Positions 1 to 11,574 of a stretch of 64,000 nucleotides of DNA are shown one piece after another. The notes under the pieces were generated by a model. The model saw nothing but the letters and a program-made list of their open reading frames with translations, ran no database searches and was not told the DNA's origin. Numbering within the stretch: the stretch's first letter is position 1; the number at the start of each line of letters is the position of its first letter. The DNA lies in the NCBI GenBank assembly GCA_040954595.2, contig CM082580.2, positions 3,844,001-3,908,000 on the forward strand, given 5' to 3'. A program made the translations under genes and the position numbers. Source of the stretch: Balanoglossus misakiensis. Its lineage: Eukaryota > Hemichordata.

Positions 1-434
1 CTTGTATCAACTTGTGTCCTAGTGATGTCCAAGTGATTAACCCTTTCACCCCCAGTTCCCTCTAGTCTTTAGATGTCCAACCATTCCATAGAAAACAATG
101 GATTTGGACTGAAACATGGTGGTGAAAGGGTTAAATCATCTCTTATTCAGCTCCGTCTATGTGCATTTAGCGACTGTAAGGTGATTGCTAGCTTTGATGC
201 TTTGCTATAAAAAGAGGAAAAACCTGAGAAGGAACTTTGAACGTTGAAAATACTAACGGATCATTTTTATAGATGACATCATGAGGTTATTGTGTGGGGG
301 TTTACCAGTATGCTAATTGCGGCTACTGTACTAAGCTAAACAAAACCAGCCATTTGGCATCCATTGAAGAACATGAATTGTAGCCATTTGGCAATCTGGT
401 TAAGCAAATTTTTCTTTTTTTAAACTTCTGGCAG

Positions 435-3403
435 ACAACTTTTACAAACGATTCAGTCGCGCCACAACCAGCTGCTGCTGCTGCTGTTCGAGAAGTGTCT
501 GCTGCCGAGAAGACTGCCCGTAAGTAGAACTGTCAGCCTCTGGTCAGTTCAGTCAATGACATGGACTGATTGGTATACACAAAACTGGAATATAGCTGGG
601 ATGGGGATGTTCAGTATTGAAGCAAGATACTGGAATTTCCAGAGGTATCCTGACCTCAGATCACATGCTTTTAATATGTAATAGGCTACTTTTGCCCATT
701 TTAAAAAACTGGGAATTTTTCATTGATACTGTTTTGACTTTCACTTTTAATTGATTGATATCAGTTTGCTGTGCATACTGAGAATTATGAGTCAACATGT
801 TACCCTGACACACTTGAGAAATCCATCAGTTTAAATGTTCATGTTCATGAAATTAAATTTGGGTCCAATTAGATTTGGGTACAAATCTCGCATATATCTG
901 TCATCATGAGGGTTATTGCTTAACGTTATCAGTTGTCAAAACCTTGTGATTCTTCATAAGCAAGGCGTGACCATATTATACCTGTAATATCAAATTATCT
1001 GCATGATTATTGTTCAACTTTACAACAGGTACATGCACTGCTATGTGTTGATGATGAACTTCATTTCATTTATAATTATTGACTCATTAGGGTCTAATAC
1101 CTGTGATTATTTATTTTCAGTCAAACTGAACCTGAAAGCCAAATATCCCAAACATCCCGAATTCCTGATTGAGATGGCATTGGAAGCAAGTGGCTACGAC
1201 CGAGAGAAGACAGAGGCTGTATTAAGTGTTACTAAAAGCCCTAAACCGGCTCGAAAGGGCAAAGATTCTGCAGGTAACCTCACAATTACACATGAAATTG
1301 ATGTTTGTGTAGTAACATAAGCACAAAGCAAATGGCTACATCTTTGCTATATTTTTTGCTTGAAAAAGACAAACTTGTTTGAACAACAGTAAAATTTTAT
1401 CCTTTGTAAGATAGTTTGATTTCTCCTTCCCTGTGTGTATATATTCAAGGGATTAAAAAAAATAATGATCTGTCCAAGTATGGTAGACTTAGACTTTGAT
1501 AGTTAGAATATTAAAAAAACACTTCTAGAAATGTTTTAATGTTTCCATTTTTTCAAGATCTGCTTTGATAGTAATTATAAAAGTCCGTGAAAAATCCAAC
1601 ATTCTATTGCAATCGATGAGACCTTGGATTTTATGTACAGTTGACTTGAGCTGTAGCCAATAATATTTTTTTTTTCAGTATGTATGGTATCCAGAAGTTG
1701 TAGTCCTGGGGGAGGGGTTGGTTGTGGAGAAACTGTCTAAAATTAATATTTTTTATATGATCAAAAACAATCAGCAGAAGATGGCAACTTTTCTCGCTGT
1801 TCGATTTTCAGGGTCAAGTCGTGGGGCCACTCCCAGCGATGTACTCGTCAATTTGCCGACCAGTACAGCTGCCGTGGTATTTGAACAGAGTGAGAACACA
1901 AAAGCTGTTGTATTTGGTGACGATACCACTTCTTCAAGGTCAGTTCTGTATTTATGCTCATTATTTTAGGGAATCGGTGATTTCATTATTTATCAACTAT
2001 CAAACATTGTATTGGAGTAGTACCTGTAGTATTCATATGCCACAGCCATGGGTTGTCTTCTAACTAGCTGTGATTGAGAATATCTCAGTGAGCAGAACAG
2101 CAAATCAAAGATATCACAAGAAGTCAAATAATGCCAAAAGTGGGAGACATTGTCCTTCTAAGCAATCGGTTCATAACAGCCATAATGCAATACTGTAAAA
2201 CGGGTTATTTTCAGTAGCAATATATTTTCGCGAAATACGCGAGAGCCAAAAAAATGTGAAAATAAAAAGTCACGTAAAATGTTTTTCGGAGATAACGATG
2301 CAGTTAGTGAAATACGAGAACTCAAAAATTAATCTTCGCGTAACAGTTGCCTCTTTTGATATCGCGAACATTTCCTGTCGCGAAAAGAACCTGTTTACAG
2401 TAGATTGAAGTAAGATTTTGCAGGACTTACAGCATTCCCGTTAATCCACATTTTGCCTTCATTTAAGTGTGTTCTGATTCAGTTCCAGCAGCGATGAAGA
2501 ACCTCCACAACGTAAAACCACCACGAAACCCGAACCAAAGAAAAGCGTGACCATCACAACCACAATTACAACACAGCCACGCGCCAGACCAGTGCAGTCG
2601 CGGCCCAAACCAACCAAGGTCACTTATGGCATCAACTCTACTGGTTACAAGTCTTTGCTGTGTTGTAAACCAGAGGGCCATGACACCTCGATCGTGAAGG
2701 GACCCGACAGGGATCTACTCATGTGAGTTGTGTCTTTGATAATGCTACTCGTCGATCTCCTTGCAATCTTTATGTCATTGGACGGGTACATGCATTGTGA
2801 TCCATTCAAAGGCTTTGCAAGAATCTTGTAAGAAAACTTTGTACTTTACTTTACAAAGTTTGTATTTCAGTATTGAAACCTAGTGTCTTTCTTTCTTCTT
2901 TCATTTATTTATTTTCCTGTTCCAAGACTTGTCAGAATACTGATCCAGTTTCATTCTTGTGTTAAATACTGTAAAACACTTTATTTTCGCGAGTTGAAAT
3001 TTTCGCGATATCGAGAGAGACCACTGTTTCGCGAGTATTAATTTTCGCGTTCTCTTATTTAATTCACTGCATTGTTATCTTAACAAATAATTTACACGAC
3101 TTTTTATTTTCACGCTATTTTGGCTCTCGCGTATTTTCCGAAAATTTATTGCTCGCGAAAATAAAGTGTTTTACAGTATATACTGTATCTTTTACTAATT
3201 AATGCTTGCTTATGTTTTGTAGATCGAGTTACACTTCAGTATCTGGCCCCAACAAGCAGTACAGTAAGGGACCGGACGCAAGCAATGTTGCTGGGCCAAT
3301 GAGGAGACCGAGACACAAGAAAGAATCGCTGGCATGTGGACCGCAAGCTTTATTACAGCAAGGACCCCAATATGAGCTGGCAGTAGGCACTGCTAACTCT
3401 TAA
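435..3403 (+). CDS. Unrecognised protein, C-terminal 261 aa (five exons, 5' end outside window)
   Basis: Five exons join in frame: 435-519, 1121-1273, 1812-1938, 2483-2722 and 3223-3403 (stop TAA). All junctions are GT..AG, and the phases match at every join. The first exon opens in phase 0 behind an AG, so more exons lie upstream of the window. The visible protein starts with an Ala/Pro-rich stretch. It is followed by a compact predicted helical segment (LKAKYPKHPEFLIEMALEA) that resembles a UBA/CUE-like ubiquitin-binding bundle by eye. Next come a Ser/Thr-rich linker and a Lys/Thr-rich segment. The C-terminal ~75 residues repeat a Gly-Pro motif (KGPD, SGPN, KGPD, AGPM, CGPQ, QGPQ), spaced several residues apart with Leu or Tyr between. 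I do not recognise the family. The exon model is well supported; the UBA-like idea is only a guess. Confidence 0.72.
2191..2402. mobile_element. 212-bp MITE, copy 1 (TACTGTAAA termini)
   Basis: The sequence starts TACTGTAAAACGGGTTATTTTC and ends with an imperfect reverse complement, GAACCTGTTTACAGTA. The inside is rich in TTTTCGCG/CGCGAAA motifs and contains no ORF. It sits in the intron between exons 1812-1938 and 2483-2722. Two more copies in the window have exactly the same length. The terminal TA may be the target duplication of a Tc1/mariner-type element (inferred). Confidence 0.8.
2967..3178. mobile_element. 212-bp MITE, copy 2
   Basis: Termini TACTGTAAAACACTTTATTT and AAATAAAGTGTTTTACAGTA are perfect inverted repeats, extended further by TTCGCGAG/CTCGCGAA. 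It lies in the last intron of the upstream gene. It is 212 bp, identical in length to copies 1 and 3, and has the best-preserved terminal repeats, so it may be the youngest of the three. Confidence 0.85.
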
Positions 3404-5760
3404 ACTATCATCAACAAACAATTTCGCAATATGCTTCATTGTTATTTCAACTTTTCTAGATAGGTATTGATAATTCTACATCATGATATTAGTGTACATT
3501 GTACTAATGTGTGAGATTTTTCATGGCCAACCCGACATGTACTTACTTTAGTGAAATCTGTCTAAACTGGACACACCTAAGAAGGTCAGTCAGTTTGCAC
3601 AGGTGTCTGGTTATTAGAGGTACTTTTAGCATTTTGTCCTTTGTGAAGTGGACTTGAAAATAGAAAAAAAATAGTAGAGACAGGTTTCCAGCTAAGACAG
3701 GGTTCAGACAGGTTTAACTTTCATGTATATATCATCATAAGATTTAGTTTTGTTTTTGTGTGTTATTAGTACATGTATTTGTACATTTGCTCAGTGTATA
3801 CAGTATACAATATTATTACTTTGTCAGTCTCAGATCGAATTGTAGACTAGTACATAAGTCTCCTGATAGATATATCTCATGACAGTAAAACTTGTCTAAA
3901 CTGGACACCAAAGGAAAGGAAAAATTGTTTGGTAAATGGGACTGAAAAATGTGTTTGGTATTACAGAGGTTTCAGATAGGACAGGTTTTACTGTATTAAG
4001 TGTTGGCTTTTAAACCCATCCTCTTGTTATCAATGGTATAAGGATAGGATGAAATCATATGCAGGGAAATAGCAGTGAAAGGGTTTAATACAATTGTATG
4101 TAATACTTTGTGCAATAATACTAATGCACTGAGCTGAAATACATCAGTGTGTAACTATGGCTGTCTTAAGTAAGATGAAAGTATATAAACAGTGGCTGGA
4201 CAGTTATTTTGAAGAATAATTTACATGATTGCCAAGACTTCACATGAAATCATTTTACTGGTGAATCTTTCTTCAGTTAGGGAACATCTCGAATGATCTT
4301 TGAGTAAGAAGAGTTAGTCTCGACATTTTATATGAAAGAAAACATTATGGGGTGCCCAAAAGTGATCTAATGTTACATCTACTTTTTATTCTTTTTAATA
4401 GCATAGATGCTTTTATGTCATGTGTACTATTATAATTTTCACCTCTCTATTTATTGGTTTTGTAAATACTGTACAGAATGGGTCCAGCAACTCTTCAGTT
4501 TTGCTGCTGGTGTTTAAAAATCACAAGCTGGACACAAGTTTTGGTTTTGGTCACTCTTTTTGTGAGGGACCAGTTTTTACACCATTAATTGTAAACATAG
4601 ATTTCCTCTTTGAAGTTATCTGCAGCTGTAAAGCTATATTGCTATTAGTAATTTATTAATGCTTATAATAGAAGTATATTAATTATGGAAAATATATAAT
4701 TCATTATAGTCCCATTTGTCTGGGGCAATACACAGTCTGATTGTGAGATATAAGCAATTTCACTCGTTTGTGCAGTTGTCATCATCATCACCACCACTGT
4801 CAACATAATGATTGGACAACTGGTACTTCATTGTCTGCTCGCACAGGTTGTTGGCTCGACCACAGTCTCCTTTGATTTTTGAGGCATAGAGATTCGTAGA
4901 ACATAGTCTTCAAGAATTGGTGGCGTGTTCAAATGTTTACATCATAACATCGTCTAAATCTATGCCACATGCATACAATTTCACTTTTATCATTGATTTG
5001 TTTTCAGTACAATTTTACTGCCTAGATATTAGAATTGTTACAATTTGCATTTACTTGTTGAATAAACAGTACATTTATCATTATCCAACTTTGTCTCATT
5101 TTGTCCATGCGTGTATGTAGCTCTTAATTTTCTCGAGAATTCAAAAAGTTAAAATTTTGATCTTGTATATTCACAATCATCAAAAGAATATTCCTATGAT
5201 TATTTAATACAGGAAATTTAATATGAAAATTTGTGAATATTGAGGGTAGGCTGTTTAAGTATATGATGTCCTCAGTGAAGAGTGTTTATCCAGAGGGATC
5301 GGTTGCCATGGGCACTCAGGACATCACATTACCTTGTGTATAGAACAGCTTGACTATGATGTTGTAAATCTGTTTATTGAAATTCACGTCATCTAACATT
5401 GACGTGAAACAAAACAGGGTTGATAGCCGGATTTTCAGATCTATATCTAAGTCATGACATTTCTTTCAAGGGATAAAATAAATTGAGAGATCGTTGCCAA
5501 TTGTTCCTACATCTCTACATCTCTATGACTCCGTAAATTATTGGTACAATGTACCGGGAGGGGGGGGGGGGTGGGGGGTTACCTACTTTTCCAGCACATG
5601 CAGTTAATCTAATCAATCAGTACCGGTATGCCTGGAAGTCAATGATACGAATTATCAAGCCGTTATATAAAGGTAAATGTACCAGCACTGTGAGGGCGCT
5701 CCAGCTGCAGTCAACTTGGTGTCGCGTTCAATAATATACTATTCCACAATTTTGTACTAG
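3404..5760 (+). other. 3' UTR and intergenic DNA downstream of the first gene
   Basis: AT-rich sequence with no credible coding exon. Several AATAAA-like signals occur; the one in TTGAATAAACAG near 5060 is a good candidate for the end of the plus-strand transcript. A G-run lies at about 5555-5580. Nothing else is identified. Confidence 0.4.
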
Positions 5761-6973
5761 TTGCCAAAGTATTCTACAGAAATTATGACAATACAAACAG
5801 TTATCATTATAATCAATCCTTATTTTATTTTATGGTTCAATATTCTTGCCATGCATAAACTACCAACAACAAAGTGTAGGTCTAGTTTCTTACATGAGAA
5901 AATAATAGGACCATAATTATCTCGTATAGAAAATAATTTCCATCCAGTTTTTAAAAACATGGAAAATGTACAAACTGAATGATATAAACTAGCTATAACA
6001 TTGAATGCTTTGAGCATGCTTCCACCAAACATAATAATGTTTTGACGTAACATCAACAAATTGATTAACGTAACAACCAACTCCATTTATATCTTCTGCT
6101 TTGCACCATGCAAATACAATTAAAGTATTGAGAGTTCAACAGAAGACATGCTAGGGAAATCTGATACACCAAAGTACCTCCACTCATGGAGAAAATAAAT
6201 ATTGTCTTTAGTTCACAAGGCAATCCACATCATATGCACAAAACCAAAAAATCACATCCTAACCTGGTTACCGGTAGTACTGAACCAATATTTACAAATA
6301 CACACAAAAGTATCAAATATTTCTGCAATTTAACAAATCACACATGCACATCAAATGACCATCTCCACCATTTCCCAAAGTGATTCATTTCACTATGGTT
6401 ACTTGGATGGTAACAATGGTTTCATCAAAATGTTCCTGTCTGCTTTTTAAGAGAATTTTCACTCTAAAACTTGAATGTACCAACTTTCTTCAAGTTTGGA
6501 AAATGGCAAAAAGCCAATTTTAAGCATATGATGAGAATACAATGTGTTCCTTTGTGAAAATATGGCAGCCTCAGTGTAACACACCTGTCATCTTAGTCAA
6601 AGGCCAACAAACAAACAGATGTTTAAATATTTCAAATGGGGAGTGCAAACTAATACCATTATAGTTACTATCTTTGGAAGACAGAAGGGAAATATTTAAT
6701 TGATTTGTACATGTAATCACTGTGCAGATGGTTCGCAGTAATTTGCATATTTATGATGCAGAGTTCCATGAAATTTGCTGGAGACCAGTATGCCCTCTGA
6801 ACCTATATCATGAGCCACTGACTCAACAAACTCATTGGTGACTCAAGAAAATTATCCACACTACATGCAAAGGAATAGGGCTGACTCGGAGAAATTTTTA
6901 GAAATCCTCAAATTGACACAAAGTTTTTAAAATGATTAGATTTTAATCACCAAGCTACAAATGGTTCATATTG

Positions 6974-7165
6974 AACACCTATTGCCTGGCCATGAGGGCC
7001 ATAGCGGCCGTTTATTACACCCGAGGGGCTGTGAGTTACCAGAATTACATGCTATTTCCCGAGGCCGCACGCCGAGGGAAATAGCGTATGATTCTGGTAA
7101 CTCACAGCCACGAGGGGGGTAAAAACGGCTGCTATGGCCCGAATATAGGCCAGGCTATAGGTGTT
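6974..7165. repeat. 192-bp palindromic foldback element
   Basis: Left arm starts AACACCTATTGCCTGGCC; right arm ends GGCCAGGCTATAGGTGTT, its near-perfect complement. The arms continue inward (for example CTGTGAGTTACCAGAATT against ATTCTGGTAACTCACAG) to a short GC-rich centre near 7065. The whole unit could fold into one hairpin. There is no ORF. Confidence 0.75.
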
Positions 7166-7425
7166 TTATAATAAACCTCATGCTAACAGCTGGGAAAATC
7201 TTGTAATTTTCTCTTGAGGTTGGCAGATGACATCTTCCGCGGTGGCCATTGTGTCAGAAGACGCGACGCTGATTGACGTGACCGAGTCTGCGCACTCACG
7301 CTGGTCACGTGACCGGTTTATATTTTTTCTGCTATTTCCCTAGTGGTTCATAGTCGATTCTATTTTCCTATCACGTGACGGATTCTGGCGAATCACGGCA
7401 CAGTATTAGCATGAGGTATATTATA
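7166..7425. mobile_element. Small inverted-repeat element next to the palindrome
   Basis: TTATAATAAACCTCATGCTAA at the left is repeated in inverse with about one mismatch at the right (TTAGCATGAGGTATATTATAA). The interior is GC-richer with several CACGTGAC-type E-box palindromes and no ORF. It abuts the 192-bp palindrome exactly, so the two may be parts of one element. Confidence 0.5.
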
Positions 7426-7587
7426 ACTGCTTCTAGTACTGAAGAAGAATACCCTTTGGCATGAGATAATTACTGTGTATGTTGGAGTACTTTGTTTTAG
7501 TGATTAGTACTATTTTTATCAGGATATCTCACAAATTTTTTGACAGGTAATTGTGAATAGAGCTGTTTAGATTATGAGGTTGATTGA

Positions 7588-9918
7588 TCATTGATGGTGG
7601 AACAACAGCTGATGCACTTGATGCACAGGTGGGACTGCATAGTTGCTGATTACATCTTGCGTGGTGGGTGGCAGAGGGGCTACATGCTGCAGGTGATCTT
7701 GCTGTTGCTGCTGTTGCTGCTGCGTCTGTTGTGGCTGTGTGACTGGTGGTGGTTGTCCGTGCTGGTGTGCGTGAGGCTGCTGCGGGTGTGGCTGCAGCTG
7801 GGTGGGGGACGGTTGGTGATGATGCGAGTGCGAGTGTGAGTGTAGCTGCATGGACGGCTGGCTGTAGTGGTAATCGTACATGTGCTGCTCGCTCTCGGCC
7901 GGGGGCAGAGGAGTCACCGTTGACGTTGACGTGATGGGCTGCGACATACCCGCCAGTCGCGGCGGGATGTCCAACAGGACTAGTTTCATATCAGTGGTAG
8001 TTGCACCCACTGCACCCTGGCTGGTGAACCGTCCACGCTTTCTGACGACCTTCTTGTTCGGGTTTCCCCTGATGCCGTGCTCTCTCTTTCGGTGCTTGTA
8101 CATGTTGCTAGGCGTGGACGTCACGTAGTTACACAGCTCGCACTGCAGAGGTTTTTCGCCCGTGTGAACTCGTCTGTGGTAGACGAGCGACGCCGACTTC
8201 CTGAACAGAATGCCGCAGTAGTCGCACTTGAAGGGTTTGTACTCGGGGTGTGTTTTCAGATGCGCCTTCATCTTGTACTCGGTGATGAAGGCGCCGGGAC
8301 ATATCGGACACATGTAGGGGGTGATTCTCTGGGAGTGTTTATTCCGCCGGTGAGACTCCAACTCCTGCTTGCTGTAGAAGCCCTTGCCACAGTGGTCGCA
8401 CAGCAGCGACTTCATCTTGATGTGCTTGCGCGCCCGGTGACTCTCCAGCATGTCCTTGCGCACGCACGTGTAGTCGCAGTGCTCGCACTCGTACAAGTTC
8501 TCCGTCTTGTGGATCCTGCGGTGCATCCGCAGATTGATGTCCCTGCGGAACGCCTTGCCGCACTCCTCGCACAGGAAGTTGGTCTCCGTGGTGTGTCTGC
8601 CTTTGTGTTTCTCCAGGTTGCCCTTTTCCGAGAAGCGCATCCCGCACTCTTCGCACGAGAACGGTTTCTCGCCCGTGTGCTTCCTGACGTGTCGGAGGAG
8701 TTTAGTTCTGTTGATTGCAACGTACTTACAAATCTCACAGACGTATGTCTTCTTCGGTCTGTCTCCAACCGGTGGCTTTTCCACCTTGTGTTGCGCGGCT
8801 TTGTGTTCTTTCAGTCGATACTTAAATTTGCACGAAAATTCACACTCACTGCACTTGTACCTATCGCTGGGGATGTTCTGTTTCTTGGTAGCTTGCTGCT
8901 GAATTTTGCTTTTGGAGACAACACTGCCTTTCCCAGTCCGGTGTCCCTTCTGGTGTTGGGTTAACCTATACTTGTATTTGAAACTGAGATGACAGGTCTT
9001 GCATTCGTATTTCTGCTTGCTCAGGTACTTGGCTTTGCTTTGGTTTTCCTGCACTTTGGAGCTGTTGTTGGCCTCAGTGTCCACGCTCTGGCCTTCGGTA
9101 AACAGTTGGATGATGATCTGTTCATCTCTGCTTCTCGTTATCACCGGGTGTTGTCTCGTACTGCCGCTGTCGACGCGTCTTCCGGGGTCGTAGTCTTCAT
9201 CGAAGGACGGACTATCGACCGCCCCGGAGTCCTTCATGTCGCCTTCAAGTTCCCATTCCTCATTTGTCATCTCCTCAGATTCTTTGATCGCCTTCTTGGG
9301 GATGGGTGGCTTCCTCCGAGCTTTCTTCTGCAGCTCTTCGGAGCCACCAGCCGAGTTGCAGACGCTGCCATCGGTCTCTTCTATCAAGGCCTGATTACCC
9401 TGGCCTGTCATATCACCCGATGATTTCACGTCTCTTTCAACTGTAGCACATCCGCCAGTTTCAGCAATACTGGGATTCTTATTGTCGTCTTTCTCACTTT
9501 GATCGCTGGACTCATCTTCACTGCTATCTCTTTCCTCCTCTTCTTCTTCATCATCATCTTCTTCCTCCTCCTCCTCATCATCATCATCATTATCTTCACT
9601 GCCGTTATCCATTTCAGAATCCGAGCTATCACTTTTACTTGTTTTACCATTGTTCTGTTGTTGCTTACTTTCCACTTCCAGAGCAGACTCTTGTTCTCCG
9701 TTCTCTGTTTTTGGAATCTTCACATTCTCAAGTAGAGTTAAACTCTTACATTCTGTCGTTTCCGTCTCCCCACTGCCTGTTCCAGGCTGTTGCATACCCT
9801 CGCTCCCTTCAGTCTTCTGTTTGTGACTGTTGACATGTTCCTTGATTTCCAGTATATCCTTGGTTGCAAAACTACACCAGTCACACTTGAAACTAAAGCT
9901 GAAATCACCGGTATCCAT
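7588..9918 (-). CDS. C2H2 zinc-finger protein with 11 fingers, 776 aa
   Basis: Probable nuclear DNA-binding regulator. One exon holds the whole coding region. I place the start at the ATG at 9918 (MDTGDFSF) because a polypyrimidine tract and CAG acceptor lie just upstream (exon edge 9933), so the longer open frame reads into intron. One isolated finger sits at about residues 10-33. A very acidic Asp/Glu/Ser block follows at about 106-143, then ten more C2H2 fingers at about 303-611. TGEK-type linkers appear after only some fingers. A basic patch (KKVVRKRGR) follows, and the tail at about 686-759 is rich in His, Gln and Pro. The finger number, mixed linkers and acidic block resemble REST/ZNF-type regulators, but I cannot name an orthologue. 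No KRAB, BTB or SCAN domain is seen. Confidence 0.9.
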   Translation of the reverse strand: MDTGDFSFSFKCDWCSFATKDILEIKEHVNSHKQKTEGSEGMQQPGTGSGETETTECKSLTLLENVKIPKTENGEQESALEVESKQQQNNGKTSKSDSSDSEMDNGSEDNDDDDEEEEEEDDDEEEEEERDSSEDESSDQSEKDDNKNPSIAETGGCATVERDVKSSGDMTGQGNQALIEETDGSVCNSAGGSEELQKKARRKPPIPKKAIKESEEMTNEEWELEGDMKDSGAVDSPSFDEDYDPGRRVDSGSTRQHPVITRSRDEQIIIQLFTEGQSVDTEANNSSKVQENQSKAKYLSKQKYECKTCHLSFKYKYRLTQHQKGHRTGKGSVVSKSKIQQQATKKQNIPSDRYKCSECEFSCKFKYRLKEHKAAQHKVEKPPVGDRPKKTYVCEICKYVAINRTKLLRHVRKHTGEKPFSCEECGMRFSEKGNLEKHKGRHTTETNFLCEECGKAFRRDINLRMHRRIHKTENLYECEHCDYTCVRKDMLESHRARKHIKMKSLLCDHCGKGFYSKQELESHRRNKHSQRITPYMCPICPGAFITEYKMKAHLKTHPEYKPFKCDYCGILFRKSASLVYHRRVHTGEKPLQCELCNYVTSTPSNMYKHRKREHGIRGNPNKKVVRKRGRFTSQGAVGATTTDMKLVLLDIPPRLAGMSQPITSTSTVTPLPPAESEQHMYDYHYSQPSMQLHSHSHSHHHQPSPTQLQPHPQQPHAHQHGQPPPVTQPQQTQQQQQQQQDHLQHVAPLPPTTQDVISNYAVPPVHQVHQLLFHHQ

Positions 9919-9933
9919 GGTGATGGTGGGTGT

Positions 9934-11270
9934 CTGTAGAAGAAAATAAAAATTCATGTATGGTAAGTGACTGGCTGGTCATAATACATTAGATTTATCA
10001 TCAAACTCGGCCATCGATGATATGTGCAGCCCGAAAAGAACTTTTTGATCTACCATTAGCCAATGCAGATGTAGGCACTGAACTATATACAAGTACTACA
10101 AACCCTAAATATGAGTGCTTATAAATGAAAGTTTTAACCGGATAAATAATGAGGAATATGGCCGCCACCGTGGAAAAATTAAAGAAACAATGAAAATGTT
10201 GCATTTCCGACTATGAAACTTCATAAACAAACATGATCTCATCCACTAAAACTCATGGAAGTACATGTACTCCACTGAGACATTACATTTTAATTTTTCA
10301 TTGCAATATTGCACTTTTTAAAAATTGCAGGAATTTTCGATTTTCTTCAATTTTTGGCCATTTAAAAAAAAAAAGTGTTGATCTTGACATACTATCATGA
10401 AATATGATTTAATAGACAAAATTAAAAGCATATATGGGATTATTTAAAACTTAATTTTTTATCCAGTTGCAGCTCACGTGCCTTTAATAAATTGGCAAAC
10501 TGAAAAGGGTAGGGATTTAATAATTTTATTTTGAGAGGTACAATTCCTGATTTTTCAGTGTGATTTTGAAAAGGGGAAGTCGTCATATTTCCAGGGGAAA
10601 AATCTAATCATGAAGTTTTTCAACAGAGCTGAAGTGGAAGTCTCAACCGAGGAATTGAAGTAAAAAAAAACTTGCACTACCGATGTCTGCAGTTTTATCC
10701 AGGGTTCAAAGAAACGAGACATGCAATGCATAGAGCAAGCTCTTAATTAGCATATGAATGGCCAGGCCACGTCAGCTACATGTACGCCCTACCTTTACTT
10801 CTACAATTTTGAAAACGCGACAAATTTACTCTTCCGTAACATTTATCGTGTGTTTTGAGTTTCCTTTGCGAGACATAGTGACATCGGTACATAATGAAAT
10901 CAAATTATCGAAGAACACGACGTATGAAATGCGAAAACAAGGAAAATTGACAAGCAAATCATGGCGTCCATTTTTCTACCAGCAGTTTCCATTCAACATA
11001 TAACTGGGTCAGGTTAGCCGCTAGTGTTCGAGTTTCTTGCCATTCTGCACTTTGATCGGGCACCAGCTTTGCGCATATTAGGTCGAATAGAATAATTAAT
11101 TGCATCTTACCTGGTAAAAATGACCAAAACTGGCTAATTTTCGATTTGCATTTCAGCGAAACATAAAATTCAGCTCTGCGAACCAAACCTAAATTGATAT
11201 CACTGTCATCATCTCCCGTCTTTGCCCGTTGAGGGCGCACGAAGAGTGATAGGATTGCTAGCATATGGGG
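9934..11270 (-). promoter_or_regulatory. Intron and candidate non-coding first exon of the zinc-finger gene
   Basis: The minus strand shows CAG|GTAAGATG with the exon edge at 11111, a strong donor facing the acceptor at 9934. The first exon would run from 11111 up to roughly 11270, where the sequence becomes more GC-rich. It would carry only 5' UTR. The transcription start is not determined. Confidence 0.4.
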
Positions 11271-11536
11271 ACGGGGGAGGGGTTCTATATGGGAACCAGT
11301 GGGGTATTACTAAAAGTGGGGAGGATATAGATGGAAACACACATGTATAAAATAATTTGTACTTTAATACTTCACTCTGGAAATGTGTCCACTACTTGAT
11401 TGGCATGCATAATACGTCAATTTGTGGTTTCAAGTTGTCCATGCACTGTCTCGCTGAAAACTGAATGATTTTAACAGAATACACTCAGTTTGAAGACCTT
11501 AAAGCTTCTTTGTATGCACTGAAGAACTGTAAGTTT

Positions 11537-11574
<38 letters not shown>

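Larger units (their letters stand above)
5761..7587 (-). other. Probable 3' UTR of the zinc-finger gene, with inverted-repeat insertions
   Basis: No coding exon is seen on either strand. A minus-strand AATAAA (plus-strand TTTATT near 5822-5830) could end the minus-strand zinc-finger transcript. If so, that gene and the plus-strand gene on the left converge here. The only distinct structures are the two inverted-repeat elements at 6974-7425. Confidence 0.35.

Noticed and set aside
8077-8964. Long plus-strand open frame (295 codons) opposite the zinc-finger gene
   Set aside because: It is the antisense shadow of the finger array; the translation is repetitive, with no domain, and the minus-strand frame has canonical C2H2 spacing.
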